Both the position numbers and the translations under genes were made by a program. Shown one piece after another: positions 8,101 through 13,680 of a DNA stretch of 13,701 bases. The notes under the pieces are model-generated. The model did no database searches, was not told where the DNA came from, and saw nothing but the letters and a program-made list of their open reading frames with translations. Each line of letters opens with the position of its first letter. Within the stretch, counting starts at the first letter, position 1. Source of the DNA: Methylocystaceae bacterium (GTDB lineage: Bacteria > Pseudomonadota > Alphaproteobacteria > Rhizobiales > Beijerinckiaceae); NCBI GenBank assembly GCA_003152255.1, contig PLZT01000703.1, positions 1-13,701 of the forward strand. Reading direction: 5' to 3'.

Positions 8101-9533
8101 CCAGAGCCGACCGCCTCGGAGGCTCCAAGGAAAAGCACGCCGCCGGCGCGCAAGGCGAAATGAAAAAACGACAGAATTTTGTGCTGCGCTTCCGGTTGCA
8201 GATAGATGAGGAGATTGCGGCAGCTAACGAGATCTATGTTGGAGAAGGGCGCGTCAGCCAAGATATCGTGAACCGTGAAGACCACGCAATCACGCAATTC
8301 GTTAGCAACCCGGTAATGATGATCTTCCCTGGTGAAGAATCGCGCCAATCTGTCCGGCGCCACATCCGCCTCGATCGTATTGGGATAGAGCCCGTCGCGC
8401 GCGAAAGCCACGGCGTCCCCGTTGATGTCGGAGGAGAAAATCTGGAGCCTCGCCGGCCGTTTCAACTCCTCGAAGGCCTCCAGGAACAGCATGGCTAGAG
8501 AATAGGGCTCTTCACCCGTACTGCAACCTGGACACCACACGCGGATCGGCCGCACGTCTTTTTGCTGGTTGACGAGATCTAGGATGATTTCATTGGACAA
8601 GAATTCGAAAGCCGTCTTGCCGCGGAAAAATTGCGTGACGCCGATCAACAAATCCTTGCGAAGCAACTCGGCCTCTCCGGGTTTCTCGCGTAGAAGCTTT
8701 AGATATAACAGGCGATTCTCTAGCCGAACCGCGTTCATCCGATGCTCGAGACGGCGCTCCAGCGTGCCTTTCTTGTAGACGCTGAAATCATGCGATGTCT
8801 TATCTCGAAGAAGCCCGATGATATGAGAGAATTCATCGGATGTCGCATGAGCGAGGGATTTCGTCGCATCTACGCCGCCGGACGTCGCCGGGTGAAGCTG
8901 TCTGAAAATGAGGTCGGGAATGTCGGCGACCGAGGCGACGAAATCGACCGCGCCGGTCGCGATCGCGCTGCGTGGCATTCCATCGAATTCAGCCTCCTCC
9001 GGATCCTGAACGATAACGAGGCCGCCTTTTTCCTTGATCGCGCGAAGCCCAACGCTGCCATCGCCGCCGCTCCCCGAGAGGACGACGCAGATAGCCAGTT
9101 CACCGCAAGCCTCGGCAAGCGAGCCAAGAAAAAAGTCGAATGGCAGACGGGTTCCATGCCGTTCCGTTGGTTTCGAAAGCCGGAGCAAGCCATCTCGAAT
9201 TGCAAGAGAGACACCCGGAGGAATGAGATAGACATGATCAGGCTCTAGCGGCGCGCCATCCGCCGCTTGCACGACGGTCATGCTCGTGTGGCTGGAGAGC
9301 AATTCCACCATGAGACTGGGATGCGTGGGATCCAGATGCTGGATCATCACGAAAGCCATCCCGCTTTTGGGCGACTGAGCGTCGAGGAAGCCGCGGAACA
9401 CCTCCAGCCCCCCGGCCGAGGCTCCAATGGCGACAATCGGAAACGCGCGGCTTTCGGCTGATTTTTCCGCGGCGAGGCCGCCAGCGCTCTTCCGACCGGC
9501 CCTCTTGTTTCTCGCGGTGGTGGGGCTCGTCAT
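5190..9533 (-). CDS. CheB-CheR-PAS histidine kinase fused to FixJ-like regulator
   Basis: This 1447-residue, apparently cytosolic protein has no membrane segment. Domains in order follow. CheB methylesterase is at about 30-215, with catalytic S39 (GASAGG), H66 and D158 (SGGDG) kept but no N-terminal receiver. CheR methyltransferase is at about 232-495, with SAM-binding WCPGCSTGEEPYS (333-345) and DLVSCRNLLIYL. A long coiled coil is at about 660-745, and PAS at about 745-850. The histidine kinase has H883 (ASHDLRQPLQ), N box N993/N997, and ATP-lid glycines DTGQGIP (1024-1030) and GLGLGLA (1054-1060). Receiver 1 is at about 1115-1230 (D1163, T1193, K1214). Receiver 2 is at about 1251-1368 (D1301, T1329, K1351). 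A LuxR/FixJ-type helix-turn-helix is at about 1388-1445 (LTARQRQILDLVLAG). The CheB-CheR-kinase core is a known hybrid family; the appended second receiver and DNA-binding domain make a whole signalling circuit in one chain. All key catalytic residues appear intact. Targets are unknown; the neighbouring stress genes are candidates. Confidence 0.95.
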   Translation of the reverse strand: MTSPTTARNKRAGRKSAGGLAAEKSAESRAFPIVAIGASAGGLEVFRGFLDAQSPKSGMAFVMIQHLDPTHPSLMVELLSSHTSMTVVQAADGAPLEPDHVYLIPPGVSLAIRDGLLRLSKPTERHGTRLPFDFFLGSLAEACGELAICVVLSGSGGDGSVGLRAIKEKGGLVIVQDPEEAEFDGMPRSAIATGAVDFVASVADIPDLIFRQLHPATSGGVDATKSLAHATSDEFSHIIGLLRDKTSHDFSVYKKGTLERRLEHRMNAVRLENRLLYLKLLREKPGEAELLRKDLLIGVTQFFRGKTAFEFLSNEIILDLVNQQKDVRPIRVWCPGCSTGEEPYSLAMLFLEAFEELKRPARLQIFSSDINGDAVAFARDGLYPNTIEADVAPDRLARFFTREDHHYRVANELRDCVVFTVHDILADAPFSNIDLVSCRNLLIYLQPEAQHKILSFFHFALRAGGVLFLGASEAVGSGERFEPVSKKHRVYRHVGRSRPGEVAFPAGARAGDRLPLPHAAKPIFGHASDFDYLSWRALIDIFALCSVLIDARHECLHISGFADKYLKVPSGVSNNDLLAMVREGLRPKLRAVIERANRDRARAIVTDAYLEKEPDPSSVCIAVEPVKMHDEELLLVSFLDGSLASPKANRLPVLTPAGGAQVAELERRLADVTRELEIAIHDLDSAKEEQKRIGEQAMSLNEEAQSTNEELVTSKEELQSVNEELTALNSQLHETLERQRNTSNDLQNILESSGIATIFLDEELKIRFFTPAAMSLFRVIPTDIGRPLADFTSLANDNDLIRDASIVLNERKIVEREVSTQNGVWYNRLILPYRTHDGLVEGVVITFTNITEKKRAAEALDAAKQVADQANVAKSRFLAAASHDLRQPLQTIRLLQGLLAEKSNGLETHTLLKRLDATVGVMSGMLNTLLDINQLEAGVIHADIESFALAELFEHLNADFGYHMRAQGLDWRVVSSACIVRSDPRLLEQILRNLLSNAAKFTTSGKVLLGCRRRGDMMRIEVWDTGQGIPEEDRLAIFEEFHQINNPARERSRGLGLGLAIVQRLSNLLGHPVDLRSRPGHGSMFSIRVPMEASAHASSSYPRGGSAVEHAKGSASILVVEDDPTIRELLEMLLRAGGHRPIGAADGVVAIASTEIPDIIVADFNLPNGPNGVEVVAKLREKFQRAIPAIVLTGDISTQTLRAIAALGCTHLDKPVETTELMRAVANLLAATASIAAPDTPISISSGPSSPTIFVVDDDAGIRDTVRELLSAHGWLVETFASCEAFLAALRPGREGCLVIDAVLPGMDGFELLARLKADKMTVPSVMITGHGDVSMAVKAMQAGASDFIEKPFGHEELVASITHALEQAPGSTRSEDRRMAPASHLNGLTARQRQILDLVLAGHPSKNIAADLGISQRTVENHRAAIMQKTGSRSIPALIRLAVAAS

Positions 9534-9813
9534 AATTTCTGGCTGACCTTCTCGGCCCTGTTATGCAAGCCAGCATCGTCAGGGCGCATGCCGTCACATT
9601 AACATATTCTCGGCTGGCCCGCTTCACAAGCTTAGCTCGTCGAAGGCGCCTTTCGCGTTCGCGTGGCGTCGCGTTCTTCTGAGTAGTTTCCGAGCCTACC
9701 TGCGATTCTTCTTATGAACCATAATCCTGAGGTCGATTTCGCGACACGAGGCAGAGGCGGGAGCTACGCGACCTCGCTGCCGTCGCCTCCAGATGCGAGC
9801 GCGGACACAACCC

Positions 9814-10209
9814 ATGGCCAGCCATTATCACGCGATCGTCTGGATTGATCATCGAGAAGCAAAGGTCTTCCATTTCAACGCGACCGAGGTGGATTACATG
9901 ATCCTCCATCCACACAATCCAACCCGCCACATCCATCACAAGGCCAACGCGATCGGCGGTGGCGATGCGCCCCTGGACCACGAATTCTTCGAGCAGGTCA
10001 CGGAGGCGATCGCCGATGCAAAGGCGATCCTGATCACTGGTCCGGCCAGCGCCAAATCGGAACTGGCCGCCCATGTGGCGCGCCGTCATCCCGACATCGC
10101 CCGTTGCGTTATCGGGGTCGAGACGATCGATCATCCGAGCGACGGGGCGTTGATCGCCGTCGCCCGACTTTACTTTAAAGCCGAAGACCGTTTAGGGCCG
10201 CAAATCTAA
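9814..10209 (+). CDS. eRF1-like 'translational machinery protein'
   Basis: The start is placed at the ATG at 9814, where homologues I recall begin (M-S/A-x-x-H-A-V-V-W-I-D). An in-frame ATG seven codons earlier adds only MRARTQP, and neither start has a strong ribosome site. The 131-residue soluble product shows HAIVWIDHREAKVFHF (6-21), a His-rich segment (HPHNPTRHIHHK), and then AILITGPASAKSELAAHV and a VETIDHPSDG motif near the end. Public annotation calls this family 'translational machinery protein' because of similarity to an archaeal/bacterial eRF1-type fold; no experimental role is known to me. It is divergent from the giant kinase across a 280-bp gap that must hold both promoters. Confidence 0.85.
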   Translation: MASHYHAIVWIDHREAKVFHFNATEVDYMILHPHNPTRHIHHKANAIGGGDAPLDHEFFEQVTEAIADAKAILITGPASAKSELAAHVARRHPDIARCVIGVETIDHPSDGALIAVARLYFKAEDRLGPQI

Positions 10210-10251
10210 CAAACCGATCTTGACTTTCACGCATGCACGAAAGGAAATCCC

Positions 10252-10411
10252 ATGTCTCTTGGAACAATCATTCTTAATCCTTCTCATCCTGATGCTCATC
10301 GGCGCCATCCCGACTTGGCCCCACAGCGCTAACTGGGGCTATTTCCCGTCGGGAGCTTTGGGAACGGTCCTAATCGTCGTGCTCGTCCTTGTTTTGCTGG
10401 GCCGAATATAG
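10252..10411 (+). pseudogene. DUF3309 membrane protein gene with +1 frameshift
   Basis: An AAAGGAAA ribosome site precedes the ATG at 10252, which reads MSLGTIIL, the usual DUF3309 start. It then leaves the frame. The rest of the family pattern (ILLILMLIGAIPTWPHS, NWGYFPSG, then VLVLVLLGRI) continues in the next frame up to the stop at 10411. Removing one A at 10276-10277 (CTTAATC read as CTTATC) restores a 52-residue protein of normal length with two hydrophobic segments around a conserved PTWPHS...GYFPSG loop. As written, the ATG frame ends early. The other frame is open from an ATG at 10220, but that start would replace the conserved beginning. This is either a real frameshift or a single-base sequencing error. 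DUF3309 has no known function. Confidence 0.75.
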
Positions 10412-10435
10412 CCGAACCCGCAAAATCCTGAAGTT

Positions 10436-10440
10436 AGGAG
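10436..10440 (+). promoter_or_regulatory. Ribosome site fixing the dehydrogenase start
   Basis: AGGAG lies 8 bases before ATG 10449 and 5 before an in-frame GTG at 10446. The 8-base spacing and the family's usual beginning (MRALVYNGPGK) favour the ATG. Longer in-frame starts upstream would overlap the DUF3309 gene. Confidence 0.7.
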
Positions 10441-10448
10441 ACATCGTG

Positions 10449-11486
10449 ATGAGGGCGCTCGTCTATAACGGCCCCGGCAAGAAAACCCTGGAGGATTGTC
10501 CCAAGCCAACGCTCGTCGAGCCGACGGACGCTATCGTCAGGATCACAAAAACAACGATCTGTGGGACCGACTTGCATATTCTCAAGGGCGATGTCGCGAC
10601 CTGTCTGCCCGGTCGCATCCTTGGTCATGAAGGCGTCGGCGTTATCGAGGCGGTGGGTTCGGCAGTTTCGACGTTCAAGCCGGGCGACCGAGTGCTGATC
10701 TCTTGCATCACGGCCTGCGGGCGATGCGAATATTGTCGGAAGGGCATGTATTCGCATTGCACGACCGGGGGGTGGATTCTCGGGAACAGCATCGATGGAA
10801 CGCAGGCCGAGTTTGTCCGCATTCCCTACGCCGACACGAGCCTCTATCCGATCCCGAACGGAGCCGATGAAGAGGCGCTCGTAATGCTCAGCGACATTCT
10901 GCCTACGGGCTTCGAATGTGGCGTGCTGAAGGGCAAGGTCGAGCCCGGGTCGACATTGGCGATCGTCGGCGCCGGACCAATTGGACTGGCGGCGTTGCTT
11001 ACGGCGCAGTTCTATTCGCCGTCGGACATTATCATGATCGATCTCGACGACAACCGCCTCGCCGTTTCGAAGCGTTTTGGCGCGACAGAAACGATCAACA
11101 GCTCCGACGGCAAGGCTGTGGAACAGGTCATGCGCTTGACAAACGGACGCGGCGTGGACACCGCGATTGAGGCCGTGGGCATTCCCGCGACCTTCATACT
11201 TTGCGAAGACATCGTCGCGCCCGGCGGGGTAATAGCCAATATAGGCGTGCATGGCGTCAAGGTCGATCTCCACCTGGAGCGGCTCTGGTCGCATAATGTG
11301 ACGATCACCACGAGGCTGGTCGACACCGTATCGACGCCGATGCTGCTGAAGACGGTTCAATCCGGCAAGATCGATCCGCACCGTTTGATCACACATCACT
11401 TCAAGCTGCACCAAATCTTGGAAGCATACGACACCTTCGCTAAGGCGGCGACGACAAATGCGCTGAAGGTGATCATCGAGGCGTGA
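10449..11486 (+). CDS. Zinc-dependent alcohol dehydrogenase
   Basis: This 345-residue medium-chain dehydrogenase is full length. Catalytic zinc ligands appear to be C38 (CGTD), H60-E61 (GHEG) and D149 (MLSDILPTGFE). This Cys-His-Asp set is as in the isopropanol/secondary alcohol dehydrogenase group rather than the Cys-His-Cys of classical enzymes. A structural zinc site is also present: C90, C93, C96 and C104. The Rossmann motif is GAGPIG (174-179), and the acidic residues at the end of the second strand (MIDLDD, about 197-201) point to NAD rather than NADP. It would oxidise an alcohol or reduce a ketone or aldehyde in the cytosol; the exact substrate cannot be read from sequence. It follows DUF3309 by 37 bp and may share its transcript. 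Confidence 0.93.
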   Translation: MRALVYNGPGKKTLEDCPKPTLVEPTDAIVRITKTTICGTDLHILKGDVATCLPGRILGHEGVGVIEAVGSAVSTFKPGDRVLISCITACGRCEYCRKGMYSHCTTGGWILGNSIDGTQAEFVRIPYADTSLYPIPNGADEEALVMLSDILPTGFECGVLKGKVEPGSTLAIVGAGPIGLAALLTAQFYSPSDIIMIDLDDNRLAVSKRFGATETINSSDGKAVEQVMRLTNGRGVDTAIEAVGIPATFILCEDIVAPGGVIANIGVHGVKVDLHLERLWSHNVTITTRLVDTVSTPMLLKTVQSGKIDPHRLITHHFKLHQILEAYDTFAKAATTNALKVIIEA

Positions 11487-11640
11487 TGCGCCGACGTTGT
11501 TTGGCGTGCATAGTTTTCGAACCTGCCGATGTCGAGCGTTTGAGCCTAATAGCTTACTTCCCAGGTAGTTCGTGTAAGCGGCCAGTCAAAATGAGGTCTT
11601 TCACAGCGCATGATCACCTGGTCATTTGGCGTTGCCAACC

Positions 11641-11648
11641 AAGGAGAG
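11641..11648 (+). promoter_or_regulatory. Strong ribosome site, sets start at 11653
   Basis: AAGGAGAG ends 4 bases before ATG 11653. It fixes the start of the small gene that follows, against the in-frame TTG at 11626. Confidence 0.75.
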
Positions 11649-11652
11649 TGGG

Positions 11653-11883
11653 ATGCAAGGCTTTCACGAGGCGCGGAGAAATGAATCTCGATTGCGGGTT
11701 GTCTTTAGGGACGACCAGGTTTCGTTTGGCTTTCCAGCGAGCGCGACGCTCGGCGATGTCGCGGTCTGGGTCGCGGGCGTGGCCAGGTTTCATCACAGCG
11801 CCGTCATAGCCATCGCCGTCACAATGCCCGCGCGCGCAAATTCATCCATCGCGCCAAAAGGAGTCTCCCATGGAACGCACTGA
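11653..11883 (+). CDS. Small conserved hypothetical protein
   Basis: This product is 76 residues, started at the ATG with a near-perfect ribosome site. The core LRVVFRDDQVSFGFPASATLGDVAVWV (about 14-40) has the form of a small beta-alpha domain seen in short alphaproteobacterial proteins of the pattern V-x-F-x-D-x-x-V-S-F-G-L-x-x-x-A-T-L-x-D-L-A. No function is known to me. The last 20 residues run through the ribosome site and the first 14 bases of the next gene, so translation of the two is probably coupled. This tail looks unlike a conserved domain, and the natural stop may have been lost. No signal or membrane segment is seen. Confidence 0.6.
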   Translation: MQGFHEARRNESRLRVVFRDDQVSFGFPASATLGDVAVWVAGVARFHHSAVIAIAVTMPARANSSIAPKGVSHGTH

Positions 11884-12430
11884 CATATCGGTCGCTCGCT
11901 TCCCCGATCACACTCAAGCCGAGATAGCGGTTAAGGCGTTGGCGCAAGCCGGCTTCGACATGAAGCAATTGAGCATCGTCGGTCGCGGATATCACACCGA
12001 GGAAAATGTCGTCGGCTTTTACAACGCCGGCGGGCGCATTCGGTTCTGGGGAAAATACGGCGCCTTTTGGGGCAGTCTGTGGGGGCTCTTCGGGGCGGGC
12101 ATTTTTCTCTCTTCGCCCATGACCGGGCCGATCATGGCGCTTGGCGCGCTTGCCGCGATCGCCCTTTCCGCTGTCGAGGGCGCTGTCGCCTTTGGCGCCT
12201 CCGGCGCTATTGGCGCCGCGATCTACAGCATGGGCATTCCCGAGAATAGCGTTCTCGAATACGAGCGCGCCTTGAAGGCCGATTCCTTTCTGGTCTTCGT
12301 CCATGGAACGGCGGGAGACGTGGCTCGCGCGAAATCGATCCTCGCGACGGTTCAGCCAACGCATCTCGATGTGCACGAGGGCGTGACTGAGCCAGCGCCC
12401 CCGGCGCCTGTCGTTCGCGCGGCGGAGTGA
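11870..12430 (+). CDS. General stress protein, GSP17M/YflT-like with glycine-rich membrane segment
   Basis: This 186-residue protein starts at an ATG with AAAAGGAG upstream. Residues 5-45 (ISVARFPDHTQAEIAVKALAQAG, then LSIVGRGYH) match the N-terminal domain of GSP17M/YflT-type general stress proteins. Residues about 62-122 are Gly/Ala-rich and hydrophobic, forming two probable membrane-inserting helices with glycine-zipper spacing (GAFWGSLWGLFGAG; GAVAFGASGAIGAAI). Residues about 123-170 form a second small alpha-beta domain (DSFLVFVHG), followed by a Pro/Ala tail. Such proteins are often named 'general stress protein' or wrongly 'permease'. It probably sits in or on the inner membrane with an unknown role, in a window with other stress-type small proteins (CsbD, DUF3309, DUF3096). 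It overlaps the previous gene by 14 bases. Confidence 0.85.
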   Translation: MERTDISVARFPDHTQAEIAVKALAQAGFDMKQLSIVGRGYHTEENVVGFYNAGGRIRFWGKYGAFWGSLWGLFGAGIFLSSPMTGPIMALGALAAIALSAVEGAVAFGASGAIGAAIYSMGIPENSVLEYERALKADSFLVFVHGTAGDVARAKSILATVQPTHLDVHEGVTEPAPPAPVVRAAE

Positions 12431-12450
12431 CGAGCCTCGACAACGACTCC

Positions 12451-12499
12451 CGGAGCAGGAACGCCATTGGTCGCGCCGACCCAGGGCGACCCCGCTCCG
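12451..12499. terminator. Nested inverted repeats between convergent genes
   Basis: CGGAGC (12451-12456) pairs with GCTCCG (12494-12499), enclosing GGTCGC (12469-12474) with GCGACC (12486-12491). It lies 20 bp past the stress-protein stop, in the gap facing the convergent hydrolase gene. No T tract is present on either side, so factor-independent termination is doubtful; it may stabilise the 3' end. Confidence 0.35.
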
Positions 12500-12555
12500 A
12501 CCCTCGATAATCTTCCATTGCTCCACCGCGCCAAGGAAACGGACGTAAAACCAAT

Positions 12556-13020
12556 TTAGCCTGGCGAATTGACTTCGACTGTCTCGGTTTGCCCGAACCC
12601 TATTTCTCGATCTCCAACGTGTCGCACGCAGACCAGTGTCGTCGCGGTCGCCTGGTAAAAAATGTGATGTCCTATGACGTCCATTCTTTGCAACGTTCGC
12701 GCCCAGCGCGGATGCGCGTAATCGGCGAGATAATGAGTCGAACCGCCGACCTCCGCGGAATAGTCGCCGCCTAACAACACTTCACGGGCGATACGCACGG
12801 CCGTCTTCCAGGAGACAGGTTCCGCTACGCGAAGAGTTTTGCTCTGACAGGCGAAGGAAAATTGGCAGGCGTTGTGACGACGCCGATTCTGGTAGACGAC
12901 ACCGCAAATCGATGCGGGATAATGCCCGCTCTCGACGCGGTTGAGCACTACCTGCGCCACCGCGGCCTGTCCAGCCTCCGATTCGCCGCGGGCTTCGAAA
13001 TAGATTGCCTCATCAAGGCA
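12556..13020 (-). pseudogene. SleB-type cell wall hydrolase, 5'-truncated
   Basis: The frame encodes the Hydrolase_2 (SleB) domain, a lytic transglycosylase-like fold that cleaves peptidoglycan. Conserved CLDEAIYFEARGESE, with the catalytic Glu in FEARGE, is followed by AAVAQVVLNRV, CGVVYQNRRRHNACQFSFAC, GGSTHYLADY and IGHHIFYQ. No ATG, GTG or TTG lies in frame upstream of the catalytic segment, at least up to about 13125. The first usable start is the GTG at 12960, after the catalytic Glu, which would give a dead 134-residue product. Upstream of CLDEAIYFEARGE, the frame reads through a tRNA-like 3' end (giving IGAPEGIRTHG), a common false peptide made by antisense tRNA. A normal family member would begin with a signal peptide or membrane anchor. 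The N-terminus was probably lost by recombination at the tRNA-like site. A non-standard start remains possible. Confidence 0.75.
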
Positions 13021-13054
13021 AAGTCCATGGGTTCGAATACCCTCGGGTGCGCCA
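13019..13054 (+). other. Degenerate tRNA-Arg-like 3' end, possible attachment scar
   Basis: GGGTTCGAATACCC (13029-13042) followed by CGGGTGCGCCA (13044-13054) matches the T-loop and 3' acceptor strand of an alphaproteobacterial tRNA-Arg, whose 5' strand would be GCACCCG. No such 5' strand, D arm or proper anticodon loop lies upstream; the DNA there codes for the hydrolase. The T stem is imperfect (ATGGG against ACCCT). This is a fragment rather than a tRNA gene, like the tRNA-Lys end at 2156-2200 but more decayed. Confidence 0.55.
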
Positions 13055-13101
13055 ATTAAATCAATGAGTTGCTGTTGATTTTTTGGCTGCGGATTTTGTC
13101 C

Positions 13102-13120
13102 TAGGTAACAGATAGGTAAC
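13102..13120. repeat. Paired TAGGTAAC repeat beyond the tRNA-like end
   Basis: TAGGTAAC occurs at 13102-13109 and 13113-13120, an 11-bp period, beginning 48 bp after the CCA of the tRNA-Arg-like end. Its geometry matches the GGTGACC pair 49 bp after the tRNA-Lys end, which supports an integrase arm-site origin. No integrase lies in the rest of the window. Confidence 0.45.
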
Positions 13121-13259
13121 GACAGGCTTCGGGGAGCCGGCCCGCAATCCCAAGGCGGCGCTGGCGCTCGCCTTAAGCCTTCGTTAACCTTGCGCCGCGC
13201 ACTGTGCGGCTAGCCGTTTTCGGCTCTATTCGCCTGCTCCGACTTCGGGAGATGAAGCC

Positions 13260-13613
13260 ATGAAACTAAAGCTTTTGCTTATCGCCGGGCTGGCTCTCGC
13301 CATCTCCGCTCCGCTCGCGCGCGCGCAAGAGGGGGGTGAGCGGCGTGAATATATGCATGAACTACGGAGAGACTGCGAGGACGGCGACGAGCGCGCCTGC
13401 GAGCGTCTGCGGCATATGCGGCACGAAGAGCACGAGGACCGCGAACAGCATGAATACCAGGGAGAACGCGGCGCGGGTGCGGCCCCTCCGGTCGCCGATC
13501 CCAAGGTCGCGATCTGCGCGGCAATCGAGAACGATTACAACAATTGCCTCAAACATCAGCATGATGGTTGCCCCGCTTGGGTGGTTCAGTTGAAGGCCAA
13601 CCACTGTTTCTGA
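13260..13613 (+). CDS. Small secreted Cys-rich hypothetical protein
   Basis: This 117-residue protein has a clear signal peptide (MKLKLLLIAGLALAISAPLA, likely cleaved after ARA at 22). The ribosome site GGGAG lies about 13 bases before the ATG. The mature part has six cysteines (39, 47, 86, 96, 104, 116), enough for three disulfides. Its middle is very rich in charged residues and His (RHMRHEEHEDREQHEYQ, 51-67). The end, NDYNNCLKHQHDGCPAWVVQ followed by LKANHCF, resembles the tail of small secreted proteins in Hyphomicrobiales; I know no function. A periplasmic location is inferred. The His/Glu-rich stretch might bind metal, but no defined site is seen. A hairpin at 13651-13680 follows the gene. 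Confidence 0.75.
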   Translation: MKLKLLLIAGLALAISAPLARAQEGGERREYMHELRRDCEDGDERACERLRHMRHEEHEDREQHEYQGERGAGAAPPVADPKVAICAAIENDYNNCLKHQHDGCPAWVVQLKANHCF

Positions 13614-13650
13614 GTCGACGCGCCGGAAATGCAACTCTCCAAACGCAAAA

Positions 13651-13680
13651 CGGCCCGTCGCTACATCCGCGCTCGGGCCG
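13651..13680 (-). terminator. Hairpin terminator at right edge
   Basis: CGGCCCG (13651-13657) pairs perfectly with CGGGCCG (13674-13680) across a 16-base loop. On the minus strand the stem is followed by TTTTGCGTTT, the form of a factor-independent terminator for a gene arriving from the right. It could also end the plus-strand secreted-protein gene, though that side lacks a T tract. Confidence 0.6.

Noticed and set aside
7956..8498. 180-codon plus-strand frame inside the giant kinase gene
   Set aside because: Shadow of the CheR-coding region; charged low-information sequence without a ribosome site.
9534..9813. GGAAC-N-CGTT promoters of the EcfG stress sigma factor ahead of the stress-type genes
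   Set aside because: I scanned the gaps by eye on both strands and found no GGAAC with CGTT at the right spacing; a matrix search could still find weak sites.
10434..11414. 326-codon minus-strand frame opposite the dehydrogenase
   Set aside because: The plus strand carries a complete dehydrogenase with all motifs; the antisense frame has none.
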